From assembly GCF_963576615.1 (NCBI RefSeq), contig NC_088710.1, positions 5,312,001 through 5,376,000 on the forward strand: a stretch of DNA of 64,000 bases. Direction: 5' to 3'. The notes below the pieces were generated by a model that saw only the letters and a program-made list of their open reading frames with translations, was not told the DNA's origin and searched no databases. Source of the DNA: Watersipora subatra. Lineage: Eukaryota > Bryozoa > Gymnolaemata > Cheilostomatida > Watersiporidae. Each line of letters starts with the position of its first letter. Within the stretch, counting starts at the first letter, position 1. The position numbers and the translations under genes are program-made. Shown here piece by piece: positions 1 through 13,909 of the stretch.

Positions 1-3
1 TTA

Positions 4-41
4 CTAGCAGATAATTGGCATCAATGGTTTGAAACAATTGG
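4..41 (-). CDS. Possible terminal exon 8 of JmjC-domain protein gene
   Basis: After a 202-bp intron, the acceptor GAGGTTTTCAG would splice CC onto the last C of exon 7. This gives a 12-residue tail (PNCFKPLMPIIC) and a TAG stop at 4-6. A branch-like CTAAA lies just upstream. The product would be about 376 residues. A competing acceptor 10 bases upstream (exon from 51 leftwards, same entry phase) reads VFSQLFQTIDANYLLV and stays open to the window edge, so the gene could also continue outside. The choice cannot be made from this sequence alone. Confidence 0.3.
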
Positions 42-243
42 CTGAAAACCTCTTTTAGCTTTGTAACAAAAAACAACTACCATTGAGAGAGCTGTGTATA
101 TTAGCGACTCAGGTTATTTCCATCAGTTCTTAGTTGCAGAGGTATCGATGGGCTTCCTATGGCCCCCCAATCTAACAATGTTGGAACCCTTGCTAAATTA
201 ACCAGCTAAAAAGCTTCAAGATTCCACTGAAGATGTAACTTAC

Positions 244-393
244 GAGTATCGTAATAAATCCTGCTGCGCAATTTGATGCTCTCAACAGCAAATGGGTCGA
301 GTTGTATTATTAAGTCAAGCACCCTTTCACATCTTCTTTGGTACCCTCGATCACAGGCTATCTCACTGATGTGTGCTAACACTTCTGTATTTT
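244..393 (-). CDS. Exon 7 of JmjC-domain protein gene: TPR-like helical segment
   Basis: A 150-nt symmetrical (phase 1-1) exon. The acceptor is ATTCTATTTTAG; AA completes a Glu codon with the last G of exon 6. The donor is GATACTC followed by GTAAGT. It codes residues 316-364 and includes 'NTEVLAHISEIACDRGYQRR' then 'CERVLDLIIQLDPFAVESIK'. The pattern of two amphipathic helices with 'RGYQR..ERVLDLIIQLDP' resembles a tetratricopeptide-type hairpin, but the repeat is single and the assignment is tentative. With exon 6 it forms an extension beyond the usual JmjC end, longer than I recall for human JMJD8. Confidence 0.75.
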
Positions 394-3300
394 CTAAAAT
401 AGAATGCTTTTAAACATTGTAGACTTCAATTGTTACTAAGCAAAAGAACTACTCAGTAAATTTAAGGAAGCGATAACTAATCGCTAGTAACTACTAGTAA
501 CTACTAGAATATACTACTAACTTCTAATGACTACTACTAGTTACTATCTGCTACAAATAACTACTAGCTATCACTAATGACTACTGATAGTTCTAGTGGC
601 TACTAGTAACAGTCAGTAACTACTAACAATTTCTAGTCGTGACTAGGAACTACTAACACTCATTTATACTTAATATAAGTGAAGGTTACACCGGAAGGTG
701 GTTAATGTTTTAATAATAATAACTTTTAATAAACATCATATCTTAAAAGCATAACATTGTTACATAGGCAGTTGCTTCATCTGTAAACTGGCCATACAAA
801 CACCATTTCTTGCAAAGCTTGTGAGATCTCTGTTTGTTTGTTGTGCAAACCTTCCATTTCAGTAGAGAAACATGTTAAGTCCAAAATGTCACCTTTGGTT
901 TCGGGCATCATTGTCTTGCAGTAAAACATCAGCAAATCACAAAAGAAGTTGTGTTGAGATACAGAACTGCATAGTTAGTGCCGCAGATGGTGAAGAATAG
1001 CGCAAATAATGAAGTATAAAAATCAGTGATCACGACTTGCTTATATACTTGTTGGCTATTGAAGGATTTATAAGATAATCACGTTTGGCCATCAATGGGA
1101 TTTACTAAATTGTTTTTACACAACTGTTTCCAATTTTTTTGGAGCGTCGTTCATTCTGACTGATAGAAAATTTATGATCACTATATAAGACTGACAAGAG
1201 GAGTTAATAAGTATTCCATTCTATTCTTTTGGTGTTGGTTTATAGCATTCCATCACATCGAAGGACGCCTTCTTATTCAAACATCTGTTGCAAATCCATT
1301 TTGTACTAAAATAGCGTCATTCTGTTTTCTGATAATAAAAATCTGTTTTATCTGATTAATGATGTCATTTTGACAGTGGAGAAACTTTCAGAAGAAAGTA
1401 AATTGTATTTAAAGACACAGTGGGTTGTGGAAATATACAGGTCAGGAGTTTGTGCTTGCTATTGAATAACCATGAAGATCGATACGATCTGCACCATTGG
1501 TCGGATTGCCGGAGGCTGAACTGGCAACACCAGAACTAGGAATGAATCTGGGCATCCTGCTGGGATAAAGTAAAATACTCAACCAAGAGTCTGACTGTGC
1601 TTCCCAGAAGATGGGCCGTGGCCAAACTCAAAAGCAGAGATAGATAAACTTATCCTCTGTCGCTGCTACTGCAGAGGACCAAAGATGCCAGTAAATCTGG
1701 ATCTGTTCCTGTCAACTGAATTACATCTCTGTACTGCCAAGAGAGGGACTTTGGTAACGCAAAAGCAAGTGTTCCTTAATACTTTTGCATGCAGTTTTAT
1801 GCAAAAAAATACACGTAGATATCAAATTCTTAAGACAAGGAAACTCGACTCTGTAACCTTCCTTCTTAGCGTGACTGATCGGGATCTAACAGCAACAAGT
1901 ACTTGAATTGAGACAGATAGTGATCACTTGAAGGAAATGCAATCCAGGAATATCCTCCATCTAACCAAACATTGTCCGTCAGGCATCCGGACCCCCTGCT
2001 AGGCAACCAAGGCAGATCTAAGGCTGCGATTCAAGTTTCCTTTTTAACTTCACTAGTTTGGACAAATTAATGGTAATCTCTTCGTAAAATATTGACCAAG
2101 CGCAATTTCGCAAGAAGAGAGATTAAGGTCTTTTAGTATAAAGTGCAATTAAGCGCTGTGGAACCCATAATGTGTCTATTACAGATTCGACAAGACAATA
2201 ACTCGTGTCTTGTCAGTAAAAAAACTGAGCGAGACCTTCGTGGAGAGTTCTGGCATTCTTAAAGTAAGAGTAATTTATGACTCTAGTAGTCAGTGTAATA
2301 AGCCAGTTTGATAGAAATGACTCGCAGTATTAATTTGTTCAGTATATTACCGACATATGAACCAATCCAATTCTTTATGTCTCGAATTAATTAGAAGGGC
2401 AATAACCTGTCAAAATTGGCTAGAAATTTGTCGTCGTCGCTCAACTTTAGTCGATTAATTATTTACGATCAACAACAGCTATCCATCTTCGGCAGAACGA
2501 TAAATTTACAGCCGGGCTTACAAAGGGAAGGTAAGGCTGGGAAGCCAACCCAGCCCCAGCTAGCTGGCTGTTTGAGCTTGAAACATTCTAAAACTGAAGT
2601 GAGCGATGAGTCAGAGAGAAAGGTACATTGAGAGCATTCCAGAGCGCCGCTGATGGGCTAGAGAGCGATTCCCATCAAGTTGTGAATGAGTTCATGGGAT
2701 TATCCTAATGGTCGCTAATCACAGTGATACTGTTGATGAAGCGGATCAGCTTCCTGCTGAGAGCTGCGCTCATCAGAGTCAAGGATACGGGCTCCTTTTA
2801 TTCTCTTGCTTCCTTGCATTTCGTTTCATCATTGTAACTTTTTAATGACTCTTGTTTCATCTGTGGTGCAATGGTTGCATCTGACTGAGATAAGAACGAA
2901 TTCACTTTCTAATTTGGTATTTAAAAGAACTTTTCAGAACTTTAAAGACAGTCTGTGCTATTTATGCAAGGAGGAACAAGTTTCAAAAATACTTAGCATT
3001 GATTAGTTATTGAATGCGCATAATGCTAGGTAGTTGTTACTACTAGTTACAAGTGCTTTTTCAAGTAACTGGTGAAGACATAGCTATACAGGTACGACTG
3101 TTGGCTAACTTTTTCCATTTCTATTGGTTAGTCTGAGTTCTTCAAGTAGGAGAAGAGAGGAGGTTAAGTACTACAAAAACAGCTTACCCTATGTTGCAAA
3201 TGATCGGTATACAACAACAGCTTAGACTGTTTTCAAACATTTTCTGTAGCCAAATAGCACCAGAAATACATCTGGTCAATGGTGTACCAGCTAAGTTAAA

Positions 3301-3404
3301 TGCAGCAGATATAAGAAGCTTGAGGAAGTCACTTTTCTGCTTTAGTTTGAGTTGTTTTCCTATTACCATGCAAATAGCAAATAGCAAAATAAGCACAAAC
3401 TAAC
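394..3404 (-). other. Intron 6 of JmjC gene (3.0 kb)
   Basis: Starts GTTAGT and ends TTCTATTTTAG. Apart from the ACTAGTA-like repeat at 478-660 nothing clear is present. A less AT-rich stretch (1480-1690) has short open frames but no convincing exon. Confidence 0.7.
478..660. repeat. Degenerate ACTAGTA-rich tandem tract
   Basis: Irregular repeats of ACTACTAGTAA-like units with many variants, seen by eye. No coding potential. Confidence 0.6.
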
Positions 3405-3512
3405 CTGGATACAAAAAGTGCAGATCCATGTACTTGCGGACGGCAGCGTTATAAAAGGCTTCTACTTTATTCAAGTCATCGTTGGTTGAAGCCTCATAGT
3501 GATCAGCCATGG
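3405..3512 (-). CDS. Exon 6 of JmjC-domain protein gene: C-terminal extension
   Basis: A 108-nt symmetrical (phase 1-1) exon. The acceptor is AATGTTTTGTTGTAG; its first two bases CC complete an Ala codon with the last G of exon 5. It codes residues 280-314, starting 'MADHYEASTNDDLNKVEAF' and ending 'YMDLHFLYP'. The donor reads CCAG followed by GTTAGT. The internal ATG has a good Kozak-like context (GCCATGG), so a separate short gene starting here was considered. The perfect acceptor and phase match favour an internal exon. The composition is helical and charged, without a motif I recognise. Confidence 0.75.
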
Positions 3513-6500
3513 CTACAACAAAACATTATGTTGTTGACGACTGCAGCTGCTGACAGTTCTGGTCACCTTCCAACTTACTAGCTGGTGGAAAGAGCTTGAG
3601 TTCTGAGGTTCATCCTTACCATCTGACTCCAGTTTACTGAACTTACGTACTCAGCTAGGCTAGATTCAAGTCTAAATGCTACCTACTGATAAGCAACTCT
3701 ACTCTGGAAAGCTTTGCAGTTGGTCGTACCATACTGCTGAAAGACTGGTGTTGCAGAAGTCTTAACACCACCAAATGATATTCTTATTATAGCAATGAGA
3801 GTACAAGGCATTTTTAGAAGGTGAAAATTTTTAAAATTCAAAATGAATAAGAAGGGTGGTCAGACCGCCTACAGCAGTGATTTTGATGCCAGTATGCATG
3901 TAAGTTCAATGTTCAAGTGAAATCTAAAAACGATAAAACTGAATAGCTTCATGTAATAATTCATTACTAGTTGATACTATTTTTGTTTTATTTTTCCCTA
4001 CAGAGTATTTGCATTACTATTTATTAAATATTCTTGTGCAATCAAATGTAAACTTCAGTGACATAGAATGAAATATGCACTTTTTAGAAGAGCGGTTTTG
4101 GCCAGTCATGCACCATACTTGAGACAGCAAATCTTGATAACACGACGGACAGCTTTGCAGTAAATGTCTGCCTATCTACTTATATACAAGGGGTAGGTGT
4201 CTCGACTATGACATATCAGCCAATATGTGAGAACTTGATGTTTGTTGCAAGTATTGAACAGTGGGAAGTTGAGAATGCCCTGACATGATTGCATTTTTTA
4301 ATGCAAAACTATCTGATAAGATTATTTGATTTTGAACAAAGAATGATGAAAACATGTTTTATTTGCTAATAATTACGAAACTGAATTCTGACATTTTACT
4401 TGTGAACAAGAGCACTTGGTATTGCACGATGCCCATTCCAGAAGGGTGAGTGAGACAAACTATCAAAAAATTACCAATTTTGGAATGAGCATGCGCTCTG
4501 CTCTAATCATTGAATTAGACTTAAGCGTGTTCATAGACTTGGAGTTATCTCCTTTATGTCGCTTTCAGCGATGCGCAATTCACATGGTTATTATTCTATG
4601 ACTTGAGAAGGAATTCCAACCTTTTTAGATTGCAACAAACACACTTGTTATAATTTTATTATGCATAGTCTAAAGCATTAAAATATTGTTAAAGACCTCG
4701 GGCTACAGTCTTTGCAAATAATGCATAGCCGTTACACGCAGAAAATCTCTAAGAAAGTTGCAATTGCATGATTTTTTATCTTGAGGCGAGATCGTGCAAT
4801 TTACAAACCAGATGCCAATCAATGATTTAGCAAATGTCAACAGGGCAAGCCATGTGTTGGAGAGCGCAAAGGTCTACTAGCTCAAACACTAAACGAAAAG
4901 GATGGTTAAAATTATGTCAAGGGAAATATTAATAAAAATATGTAAATAATTAACCGCATAATTGGGTCACAAGATGGATGGATTCCATAAATAGAGTATC
5001 ATTGAAGAGAAGGTTACAGAAACAGGTGAAGAAAAGGTTAGGATTCCTAGATGATATGAGTTTATGGCAAGTGGCTGGAGCAGTGCTATGTAGTGCAAAG
5101 CAGTCTCAACTGAGACACAACGCCTCCAGTTCAGCCATTCGTTTAATACTTTCATGTCCCTGGTTTGTCGTTCTCGATAAAGTTTGCAGGAACTTACAAC
5201 TCTTCAGTAGTCGTTAAGAAAAGGTAGAAAGAGTAAAAATGGGAGGGAGAAAATGAGGAGGAAAGGTTGAAAGTGAAAGGACAACAAGAGTTTGAATAAT
5301 AACAAAGAAAGCTGTGAAGAGTGGAGGTTAAAGAAACAGAATATTATCCATTCAGTCTGCAAAGTTTTGGACTTTAAAGCCCGGAAGCTACTCTGAGGCT
5401 AGCCTCAGGTTGTAACCGGAACAAACAAAAAATAGAGGGGAACTTAATAACTGGATTAAACTCCAGTTGCACTAGACTAAACCTGATTGAACCTTAGTCT
5501 AACAAAATGTAAGTAATAATCCGCCTAGTACTAGTCACATGCCATACTAAGTCTTGGCAGATGTTACATAATCGGTATGGTGGTTGGTTTAAAGCCGCGA
5601 GGTGACAGGCCAGTAAACACATAAGTCTGCAGATGGTAAGCTACCTCGGTTCACGAATGAGCCAATCTGAAGTGCAGATTGCCCTGTGAATTAATTATAT
5701 AGGTGAATAAGAGTAACTGCCCTGCACCTCCAGGTACCGGTTCTTGATTGGCTACCGTAATTTTGTGTTTGGCATGCGCGTCCACAAAGTTTTCCTCGTG
5801 TTCTTAACAGCCAGTAACTACTGCACGAGTTTTCCCAAACAAAAACAGTTTGCAAGTGTTTAAAACTTTTTGGCGCAAAGAATTGAACAATTCATTTCAA
5901 AATATTTCGAACAAAATTTTAAAAGCACTCAGCTAGTCTCATGATATCTGGAGTGTGTCATCCATTTGACTATTTTAAATAAACTTTGCAATTTTTGCAG
6001 GCGGTTTTTAAATTTCAACCCACCTTGAGATCTGCAACACTTTTGTTTAACACCTTGGAGACTGGGAACCGGATAGTTCGAGGAGTTGTTTCCCCACCTG
6101 ATCCGAGTAAACTCGGCTGACTAGTTTCACTTTGTTTTTCCACACTTATGGGTTTCATTTTGTTTTTCTGCACTTTCGCTTTACAAAGGACTACAAATAA
6201 TGGTCGCTTTCTAGAGAATTTGTTTTCAGTAAACTTCCAAAGTGTCAAGTCGATCGAATTATTAGTTCTTGTGATAATGTAATACTATATATATATATAA
6301 TAATATACCAAAACATCGAGGTACTTCTGACCGGCTGAAAAAGAAGAAATGGCTGCTAACAGAGCATTAATTTCCTATAAAATACTGTTTGAAAGAAAGA
6401 AGTAAGAAAGGATGAAGCCTAGACAGAGCTAGAGGGGTTTTTTTGCTCTGTAAAAATTTTTTACACTGAAACTATTTGTTTTCTATTCATAAAAAATATA

Positions 6501-8669
6501 GACACTCTTTCAGACTCAGTGGACTGCAATCATTACCCTTCTTATGCTCCCTGATTGTATATATAAGACTTTAGAGTGTTCACTTAGTGTTACTGCTTGC
6601 TGATAGATATAATTGTCATCGTAACACTACGTAGTCATCAAAAATATCAACTCACTCTATAATGACTAGAATTTCAGCATACTGGGAACTATATATTTCT
6701 ATTCCAGAGACGGCTCATGCTTTGGAGGGCAATTGAGGGCTCCGCCCAAAGATGATCATGGATTATCCTATACATGCTTTGTGATATGCGGTTGGCAATT
6801 AACAATCTCCTATCAATATCTGACAAGAATTGCCTTCCCAAGAAAGAAGCCAGTGTGGTGCGTCACAAGACAAAAATGAACATATATATCAGTTTACGAT
6901 CAACAACAAAAACTGCCATTTTGCAGATATGCGCAGGTGCCAGTTTAACATCACACCACCTGGTCATTCACAACGCTAATGCTTGAATGTTTGCCAAAAG
7001 CTAAGGTTGGATTAATCGCAGCAACAAAAGAAACATAACCAAACAAAGAACATTCTATATAACTATATATTTCTAGCTAGCAAATAGACGTAAATATAAT
7101 TGATTGTTTAATGATGTTTGTTAATGGATAATAACGGTTAATAAAGCGATCTGATTTTGCAGAATTTAGTTCAAAATTAGAATTCAACCGGAGTTCAAAC
7201 TGCCCAACATTGGAGACGGTATATAACCAAGTAGTATGCTTGTTACAGACCTGTCAGATCATACGGAGAGGTCTGTAACAGGCAGTCTTACTGGCTGTAG
7301 ACTTGACAATACAATTTACGACTTTTAATTTTCTCCAATGAGCTGATTTCATTTAAACTAAAGTTGCTTCAATGTTCAATACCACAACTAGAGACTGGAA
7401 AAAAGATTGTTCTTTATGGGATTTGAGCTCTGGACATTCTATAACACATACTTTAACTTCTGTAGGCAGAGAGCTTTTATTACTGCATAGCTTTTCTGCG
7501 TGTCTATTGGCTACTCCCAGACATGCTAGTCACCGAATGTAACTAAAATAGCACTGCCTGGGTGTTTGCTGTTCTAACAGCTTTAAATTAAAATTTCAGT
7601 TTTAAACTTGTTTTTATTTGCTTTTTAAGAACTTGTTTTTGAGCGCCTATTTATGGGAAATAGCTACCTACACAATCATTTTACAGTGTGTTGTGGTCTG
7701 TGCTCTGGCTCTTTGCTTCTTATTTGTAGCTTCATAAGAACCAATCAGAGCTCTTTACCAAGCTTAATGTAAATTTTTCCGCATTATTTTATTTTTCCTG
7801 TTTTCATAATACAACGAATTGTTGTAGCGCTGATCATTTAGCACTGTTGAAATCTTTTTGCTTTACATTCTATTCAGATATGCACAAATACAAATGCTTC
7901 AAATATGCAAGTATAAAATGCAAAATTTAATAAACAAAAGAATGCAAAAAATATCATTGTATATTGCATTGTATACCACTATAATTGTAAAATGCTGCCA
8001 TAATGTGCACTATCCTTCATAGGTTTATGCCATGACAGACCATTTTTATGCTGCCTTCATATGCTGACCTATTTCCACTTTTTACGCTTACCAAACCTTT
8101 GAAATTTTTTGAAAACTAGAAAAGCTTCCTAAAACTCCTAATTTGAGAAGTCAAATAAAAACATCCCATTTAGACCAGTCTTCGCTATGGCATAATTTGA
8201 GACAAGAATGGCAGGTACTTTCTATGCGCTAAGCATCTAGTAAGCTTACATCGTTACTAGCGAGTTAATAGAAAAGGCAGGGGAGGTAATTACGCTATTA
8301 AACACAGCTCAGACAGCATAAATGCTGCCTTTAATGCAATGAATAATACTGATGACTACCTTGCATTTCCCAGACTATCAATAGACATGTTCATATAGAC
8401 ACATGGGCGCGTGTACACATGTACGCATGTACACAGAGACACATGGACACGTGTAGGGAAATAATCGCATAGGAGCAGACAGTCACCACATGGGCACATA
8501 GACATGAGAAATGCAGGGAATGCATCGCTATATGACAGAAACATACTATGTTGATACAGAAAGCAATGTTATAAAGTGAAGATAATATTTAGATGCTCGA
8601 GATGGTCACCCAGAAACCACCTCGATCAGCCACTGGGAGTTGTGATACCGTAGTGAAAATAGAAAAGTC

Positions 8670-8775
8670 GATGCAACCCTATCGGATATACATGTAGATA
8701 CTGATGCAACCCCATCGGATATACATGTAGATACTGATGCAGCCCTATCGGATATACATGTAGATACTGATGCAG
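8670..8775. repeat. 33-bp tandem repeat, three copies
   Basis: Units start at 8670, 8703 and 8736 and differ at one or two positions. Each contains ATCGGATATACATGTAGATA. A short partial fourth unit follows. Confidence 0.9.
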
Positions 8776-9061
8776 ATGTTTTGTGTTTGTTATATTATAG
8801 ATTATTACTATCTATTTATTTGTCAGTTATTTTGTTTGAGATAAACAAATATATTTTTATTTTATTTGTATTCTTAGCAAGCAACTAGCTGTAATTATTA
8901 TTCTTATTGTAAATGAAAAGTGAAATACATTGTTGACATACTGAATGGAGCAAAGTGTTACCTGACTTTATTAACTACATTTCTCCTGTAAAACCGATTT
9001 TAGAGGACGAAACGGAATTCATTAAATATTTAATTCTGAGAGATAAAAACTTGCAGTAGAT

Positions 9062-9137
9062 GATGTTTGTAAGCCTTTACCTGGTAGGCTAAGATATTAG
9101 ATGTTTGTAAGCCTTTACCTGGTAGGCTAAGATATTA
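9062..9137. repeat. 38-bp perfect direct duplication
   Basis: Units 9062-9099 and 9100-9137 are identical and begin GATGTTTGTAAGCC. Confidence 0.92.
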
Positions 9138-9214
9138 TTACCATTACAACAGTAGTTGTAGAAAGTATCTGAAGTTCCTAATATATTCAAGAACTTCTGG
9201 TATGAGCCGATTTA

Positions 9215-9295
9215 GATACTTGACCTCTATACTACCATTGATACAGATACTTGACCTCTGTACCGGTACTGAGACCGATACTTGACCTCTACATA
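9215..9295. repeat. GATACTTGACCTCT short repeat, three copies
   Basis: The 14-bp core GATACTTGACCTCT occurs three times with variable spacers. Confidence 0.7.
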
Positions 9296-9984
9296 TATTG
9301 AAAGTATCTTTAATAAAGAACCAGGATCCATGTTAATCTCTCATCAAACAGCTTTATAAAAAATATTGCAGAGATTTTCTTTAAAAAAACATTGCAAAAA
9401 TTTCTAAAGGCATATTCATACTAGGTGATCACCATGTGACTTTTGCAACTAAAGATATCACTGTGTTAGTTGGCATGCGCCTTATCTACTTACACTAGAG
9501 ATTTCAACGGTTAATAAACCTTTTTTTTTATAAAAAAGATGTAAAACGATTTAGCGCTTTGCATTTTTTTCAGTTTGAAATTACAAATGTGAATAGATAG
9601 AATACTGTAGCTGTAACTGTAACAAATGAATCAAATGTAATCGCTACAATTAAGCGAGTGTAGCTCTTGGTCAGTAGGCCGTGTTAAACAGTTTTAACCA
9701 AATGCAAGTCAATTACTGACAAGTAACTTCTTGTTTATTTATTTAATGCCTGTTATAAATAGTTTTAATCAACAAAATTGCGACCCAAATCACTTGCACG
9801 ATCGCTCATGGAATTTTCCGATAAAAATGCAACTTTCCTTTAAGATAAGTTGTGCTATTTGTGCCTTGATATTATTACACAGTGTAGATGAATATGAACT
9901 TTTTATCACTGGTTGATACCCTTCAAAGCATATTAAACAGTGAGACAAAATTAAAATAAAATAAAGCGTAGCAAAGCAAACTAT

Positions 9985-10270
9985 ATTATTGATTAATAAT
10001 ATTATTGATTATTGATATTATTAATTATATATGTATTGAAAAAAAAACTCTTTTTGTATAATGCTGTTTTATGATATCATAATTTATATCATATAATATT
10101 ATATACTACCATATATAGTATTTATATTATAGATATAATGTATATATAATATACTGTATATATTATAATATATATAGTATATTACAATGTATAATAATAT
10201 ATATTACATTAGTATATTATAACACATGCGTAATATATATGACACATATATCATACATAATTTATAATAC
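9985..10270. repeat. TA-rich low-complexity block
   Basis: Nearly pure A/T with many TATATA and ATATTA runs. No other feature. Confidence 0.7.
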
Positions 10271-11174
10271 CATCCCATATAGTATCACAGTATCAGCCCT
10301 TATTAGTAAATCCGAGTACACTGCAAACCTCAGCTGACGAAGAGCTGACAGTTCAATCACAATGTAAAATACAGCAATCAAGTAATATAATGTTTAAACA
10401 CCATATTGTAACATAGAGATGTTGTGCTGCCGAGTCAGCAGCTAAGTACTTCTCATGCACGTCTCTAACAGTTGCAAGCCTACCAAGGTAGAGCAGATCG
10501 AAATATTCTATTCGACTTGACCAGCTCAGTAATAATCGATTGTTGGCATTTTATTTTTTCATTAAAATGAAACCTATTTAACTTTTGTTACATTCATTGC
10601 TATGACAAACATTGTAATGAACATTTATCAAAAAAAGCTTAAAGGTATGGCTGACTTTCTAATTTATGCGTGACAAAATAGATCCTTTTAAAATTTTAAT
10701 ATTTATTCTATTTATACCGGTATGCAGGAAACACGCTGCCAATATCCAATCTCTAAAGCAGCAATATCATGCAGTATTTTAAGTAAATCATAAACAGCTG
10801 TTAAGAGTTAAAATTGCTATCATGTTAAATAACCCTTGAAAGGAGTAATAGTTTTGTAACAAGATTCTTGACATATCAGTTAGCTATGAAGATTTTTAAA
10901 AACAAATAAAATCTAAAACTTTTGGTGGCAAAAGTCTACAGTTTCACTTATTTAAAACAGGAACTGTTTTGCTGTGCAACAAAAATATTGCTGCTTTCTG
11001 AAGCTGTGAAAACAGAAATTTTTGAAAAAATGTAATAAAATATTTACCAATTGTCTGGCAGCAGAGTCATATGACATGTGAGTCATTTGAAATTTACCCA
11101 GTAATTAAATTTTTAAATATTAATTCACAACCAAACTGATGTTACATTTTCTTCTCTTAGTCTGCTTTCTAAGC

Positions 11175-11246
11175 AATGGCATGGCAAATGGGAATGGCAA
11201 ATGACAATGGCAAAAGACAATAGCAAATGACAATGGCAAATGGCAT
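11175..11246. repeat. GGCAAATGACAAT tandem repeat
   Basis: About five imperfect 12-13-bp copies of GGCAAATGACAAT. Confidence 0.75.
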
Positions 11247-12013
11247 GCTCAAATTTTGCCAACTAAACATTTTTACTGAATTATTGAAAAATTGTTGTTT
11301 ACATAATTAGGGAAAAAATTGGGATATTTAGTATGTGCTGTTTTTTTTATAATGTAGTAACTATTTTGTTACAAGCAAGACAAAATTGCAAACATATCAC
11401 TAAAGTTTTCTGTCTTTCAAGCAATTCTAACTGTAATATGAACGACAAATTACTTGCATTGATAGACAGCAGCGTGCAAGAGCCTTAAATCCTTTAGCAA
11501 TATGTTCTCAAAAATGAAGTGGGATACTAATGCACTCATAACTGTTTTATCACAGAAGCCTCTTTTGGGCAAAATTTTAGCCTTTCATAAACGGAGCTCA
11601 ATAACATCTTTAGACAGCAAACAGGATGCAGTAATAATTGCTGCTATGAAGTTTGTTAGAGGAGCGGATATTCAGTTACATAAATATTACGACAATAATT
11701 CATAAGCAGGAACTATAAATTGTTCCATGAGAAAATAACTCCTGATGAAAAACTGATTGAAGGCTAATTAATGCTGATGCATTTTGACAAAATCCATTTT
11801 GAAAAAACTGCATCAGACTGCTGTATTCAAATGTCCTTTAAAAGTAAATCATTTGAATGGTAACAGCACTTAAGACTAAATAATATTAAAGTTTTGTATT
11901 TAATTAATTTGCTTGGTAATCACTCGACCTACGACCTTTGACCTAACCAGGTGGTCTAAATCTGGTGGTAGGTTTAAGATAACTCTGCAGTTACTGGCAA
12001 AGATTTCACTATA

Positions 12014-12184
12014 TGTACACAAGGCAACCACTATGTATGTGTACCAAGTACACAAGACAACTAACATATATACCAAGTATACAAGGCAACCATGATGTGT
12101 ACCAACTACACAAGACAACCACCATTTGTACTAAGTACACATGGCAACCACTATGAGTACCAAGTACACAAGACAACCACCATG
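12014..12184. repeat. ACCAAGTACACAAGACAACC minisatellite
   Basis: About five imperfect copies of a unit of roughly 33-37 bp containing AAGTACACAAGACAACCAC. Confidence 0.75.
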
Positions 12185-13909
12185 TGACCTCAACACACTG
12201 CAGAGTGATAGTAGTTGAGTAGACTTCCTACAAGGACCATGTCTATAGATAAAAGGTGAGTGAAGGCCTGGCATCCAGCGTCGGCTGGTCCTCTATGCCT
12301 CTACCACTACTTGACTAATCTAAAAAGAGTCTTAACGGTTTATGACCTTTAAAACAAACATTAAGGTTACGCAAGCCGGAAAAGATCCTTAGACTGCTAA
12401 TATTATTTGCGATCAGATTATAGGTTTTTTTTAATTAAGCTACATATCGCTTATGAGAGTAATAACTATTTAGCAAAAACTTGCAATTTTCAACAAAAGA
12501 CGCGCTAATAACGGCGTGCTTGATTGAGCCAATGTTGGTCTATAATAGGCACATATGTCTCACATCATGCGTAGATGTGCACATCTTAAGCAGATATGAT
12601 CGTACGATGACAAAAAAAGCTGACATAATTCGTCATTATACACACACTAGTCGAGAGTCTGATTAGGTTACTGAGTCATGCGTAAACTTGTGAACCTAAA
12701 GTAGCTTCAACCTCCACCACGAGCTCTCCGTATGTCAGATGTTGTCCCTATGCAAAGGTTGTATGTGTGAACTTTGTCGCTGTTCATAAACTGAGTCTCT
12801 CTACATTAATTAACATAACTTAAAGTGTATGTTCAAATTACGATTCATTGAAAGCCGAGTTAGTTTATAATTAGAATTATCTAAAGCGACTGACAGAGAC
12901 CAGATGATTAGTATAAATTGATATCTGATAGCGTGTTACGGCTTGACACGACCCTCTCCGTAATTAATGAGAAAAGGAAACAAGCTCGGCTCATCCGTTA
13001 TCTTAGACAGGTTCTGTCTATTCAGGTAATACCTCTGCCTCCCGCCTTCTGATTTTTGATTTTATGGAAAATAGAAATTAGAGAAAGTGGCAGAGATTAA
13101 AATTAAGGAGCAAGGTCTACTAGAAATTAAATAATTTCTGTTGCTTACAGACGAGACTCAAACATATGGCTGAGTTAAAAGATCAAGCCAATTAAGTAAT
13201 GACTTGAAAACTTGATTCAATTAACTGTCAGAAGTTAGTCTCCTCATTCGCATAATAAATGATCACTATTTTTGTGAACTGTCTAGACCAGGGCTTTCCG
13301 ATTGAAAATTCTTGTTTCATTTGCAACAACTTGGCTATGTGAACTTAAATTTTCATTTCTCTTAAACATCAAAAATAGATATTGTCATGCCATCAATCCT
13401 GAAAATGATCTGGGCATTTCACCCGCCCACAAGAAACCATGTGTTGATCAGATAATAGCAGAGAAGATGCAGGAAAAGAGTGAAAGATTATAAAGTATTT
13501 TTTGTTTGTTGTTTCTGTATGTAAACTTTAGACATTTCATAGAATGACTTCCTAATAAGTTATTGTTTTCATATACACTATTTTGAACCTGCTTTTAATT
13601 ATATTTAGAGCCTCTCCGCTTCATTCTGAATGTGGGGGTGTGAGAACGCCCTGGTTAGTCGCAAGCTTTCAGCAATAAAAAGCTGCTGGTTTATGCCTCA
13701 CAGACTTTGGATGCTGGATGCCAGATTATACTGGTGGAAATTCTTTACAGAGTTCTAAAAAATGGTGTGCCACTACGGCAACCGTCTATTTGCATTCCTT
13801 GGAAGTGAGGTTAAACATCATGACTAAAGTGATGACAATGAGTCTAGAAAAGATTAAAAGATTTTAAAAGGATTCATTGATAATGGTACGAGACAAAAGC
13901 TATACCCAC

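Larger units (their letters stand above)
3513..13909 (-). other. Intron 5 of JmjC gene (10.4 kb)
   Basis: Starts GTGGGT and ends GTTTTGTTGTAG. It contains small tandem repeats at 8670-8775, 9062-9137, 9215-9295, 11175-11246 and 12014-12184, and a TA-rich block near 10-10.3 kb. No gene is supported in 3520-8660 or 12200-13900. Confidence 0.7.

Noticed and set aside
1500..1600. Minus-strand open stretch after CTTTATCCCAGCAG
   Set aside because: Good acceptor but no good donor, and the phase does not fit the JmjC gene; two frames are open, so coding is unclear.
2708..2845. 45-codon plus-strand ORF starting MVANHSDTVDEADQ
   Set aside because: Short, no splice partners, no recognised domain.
6015..6248. 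77-residue minus-strand ORF ending at a GTGGGT donor
   Set aside because: Reads fairly protein-like, but its exit phase does not fit between exons 5 and 6 and no family or acceptor was recognised.
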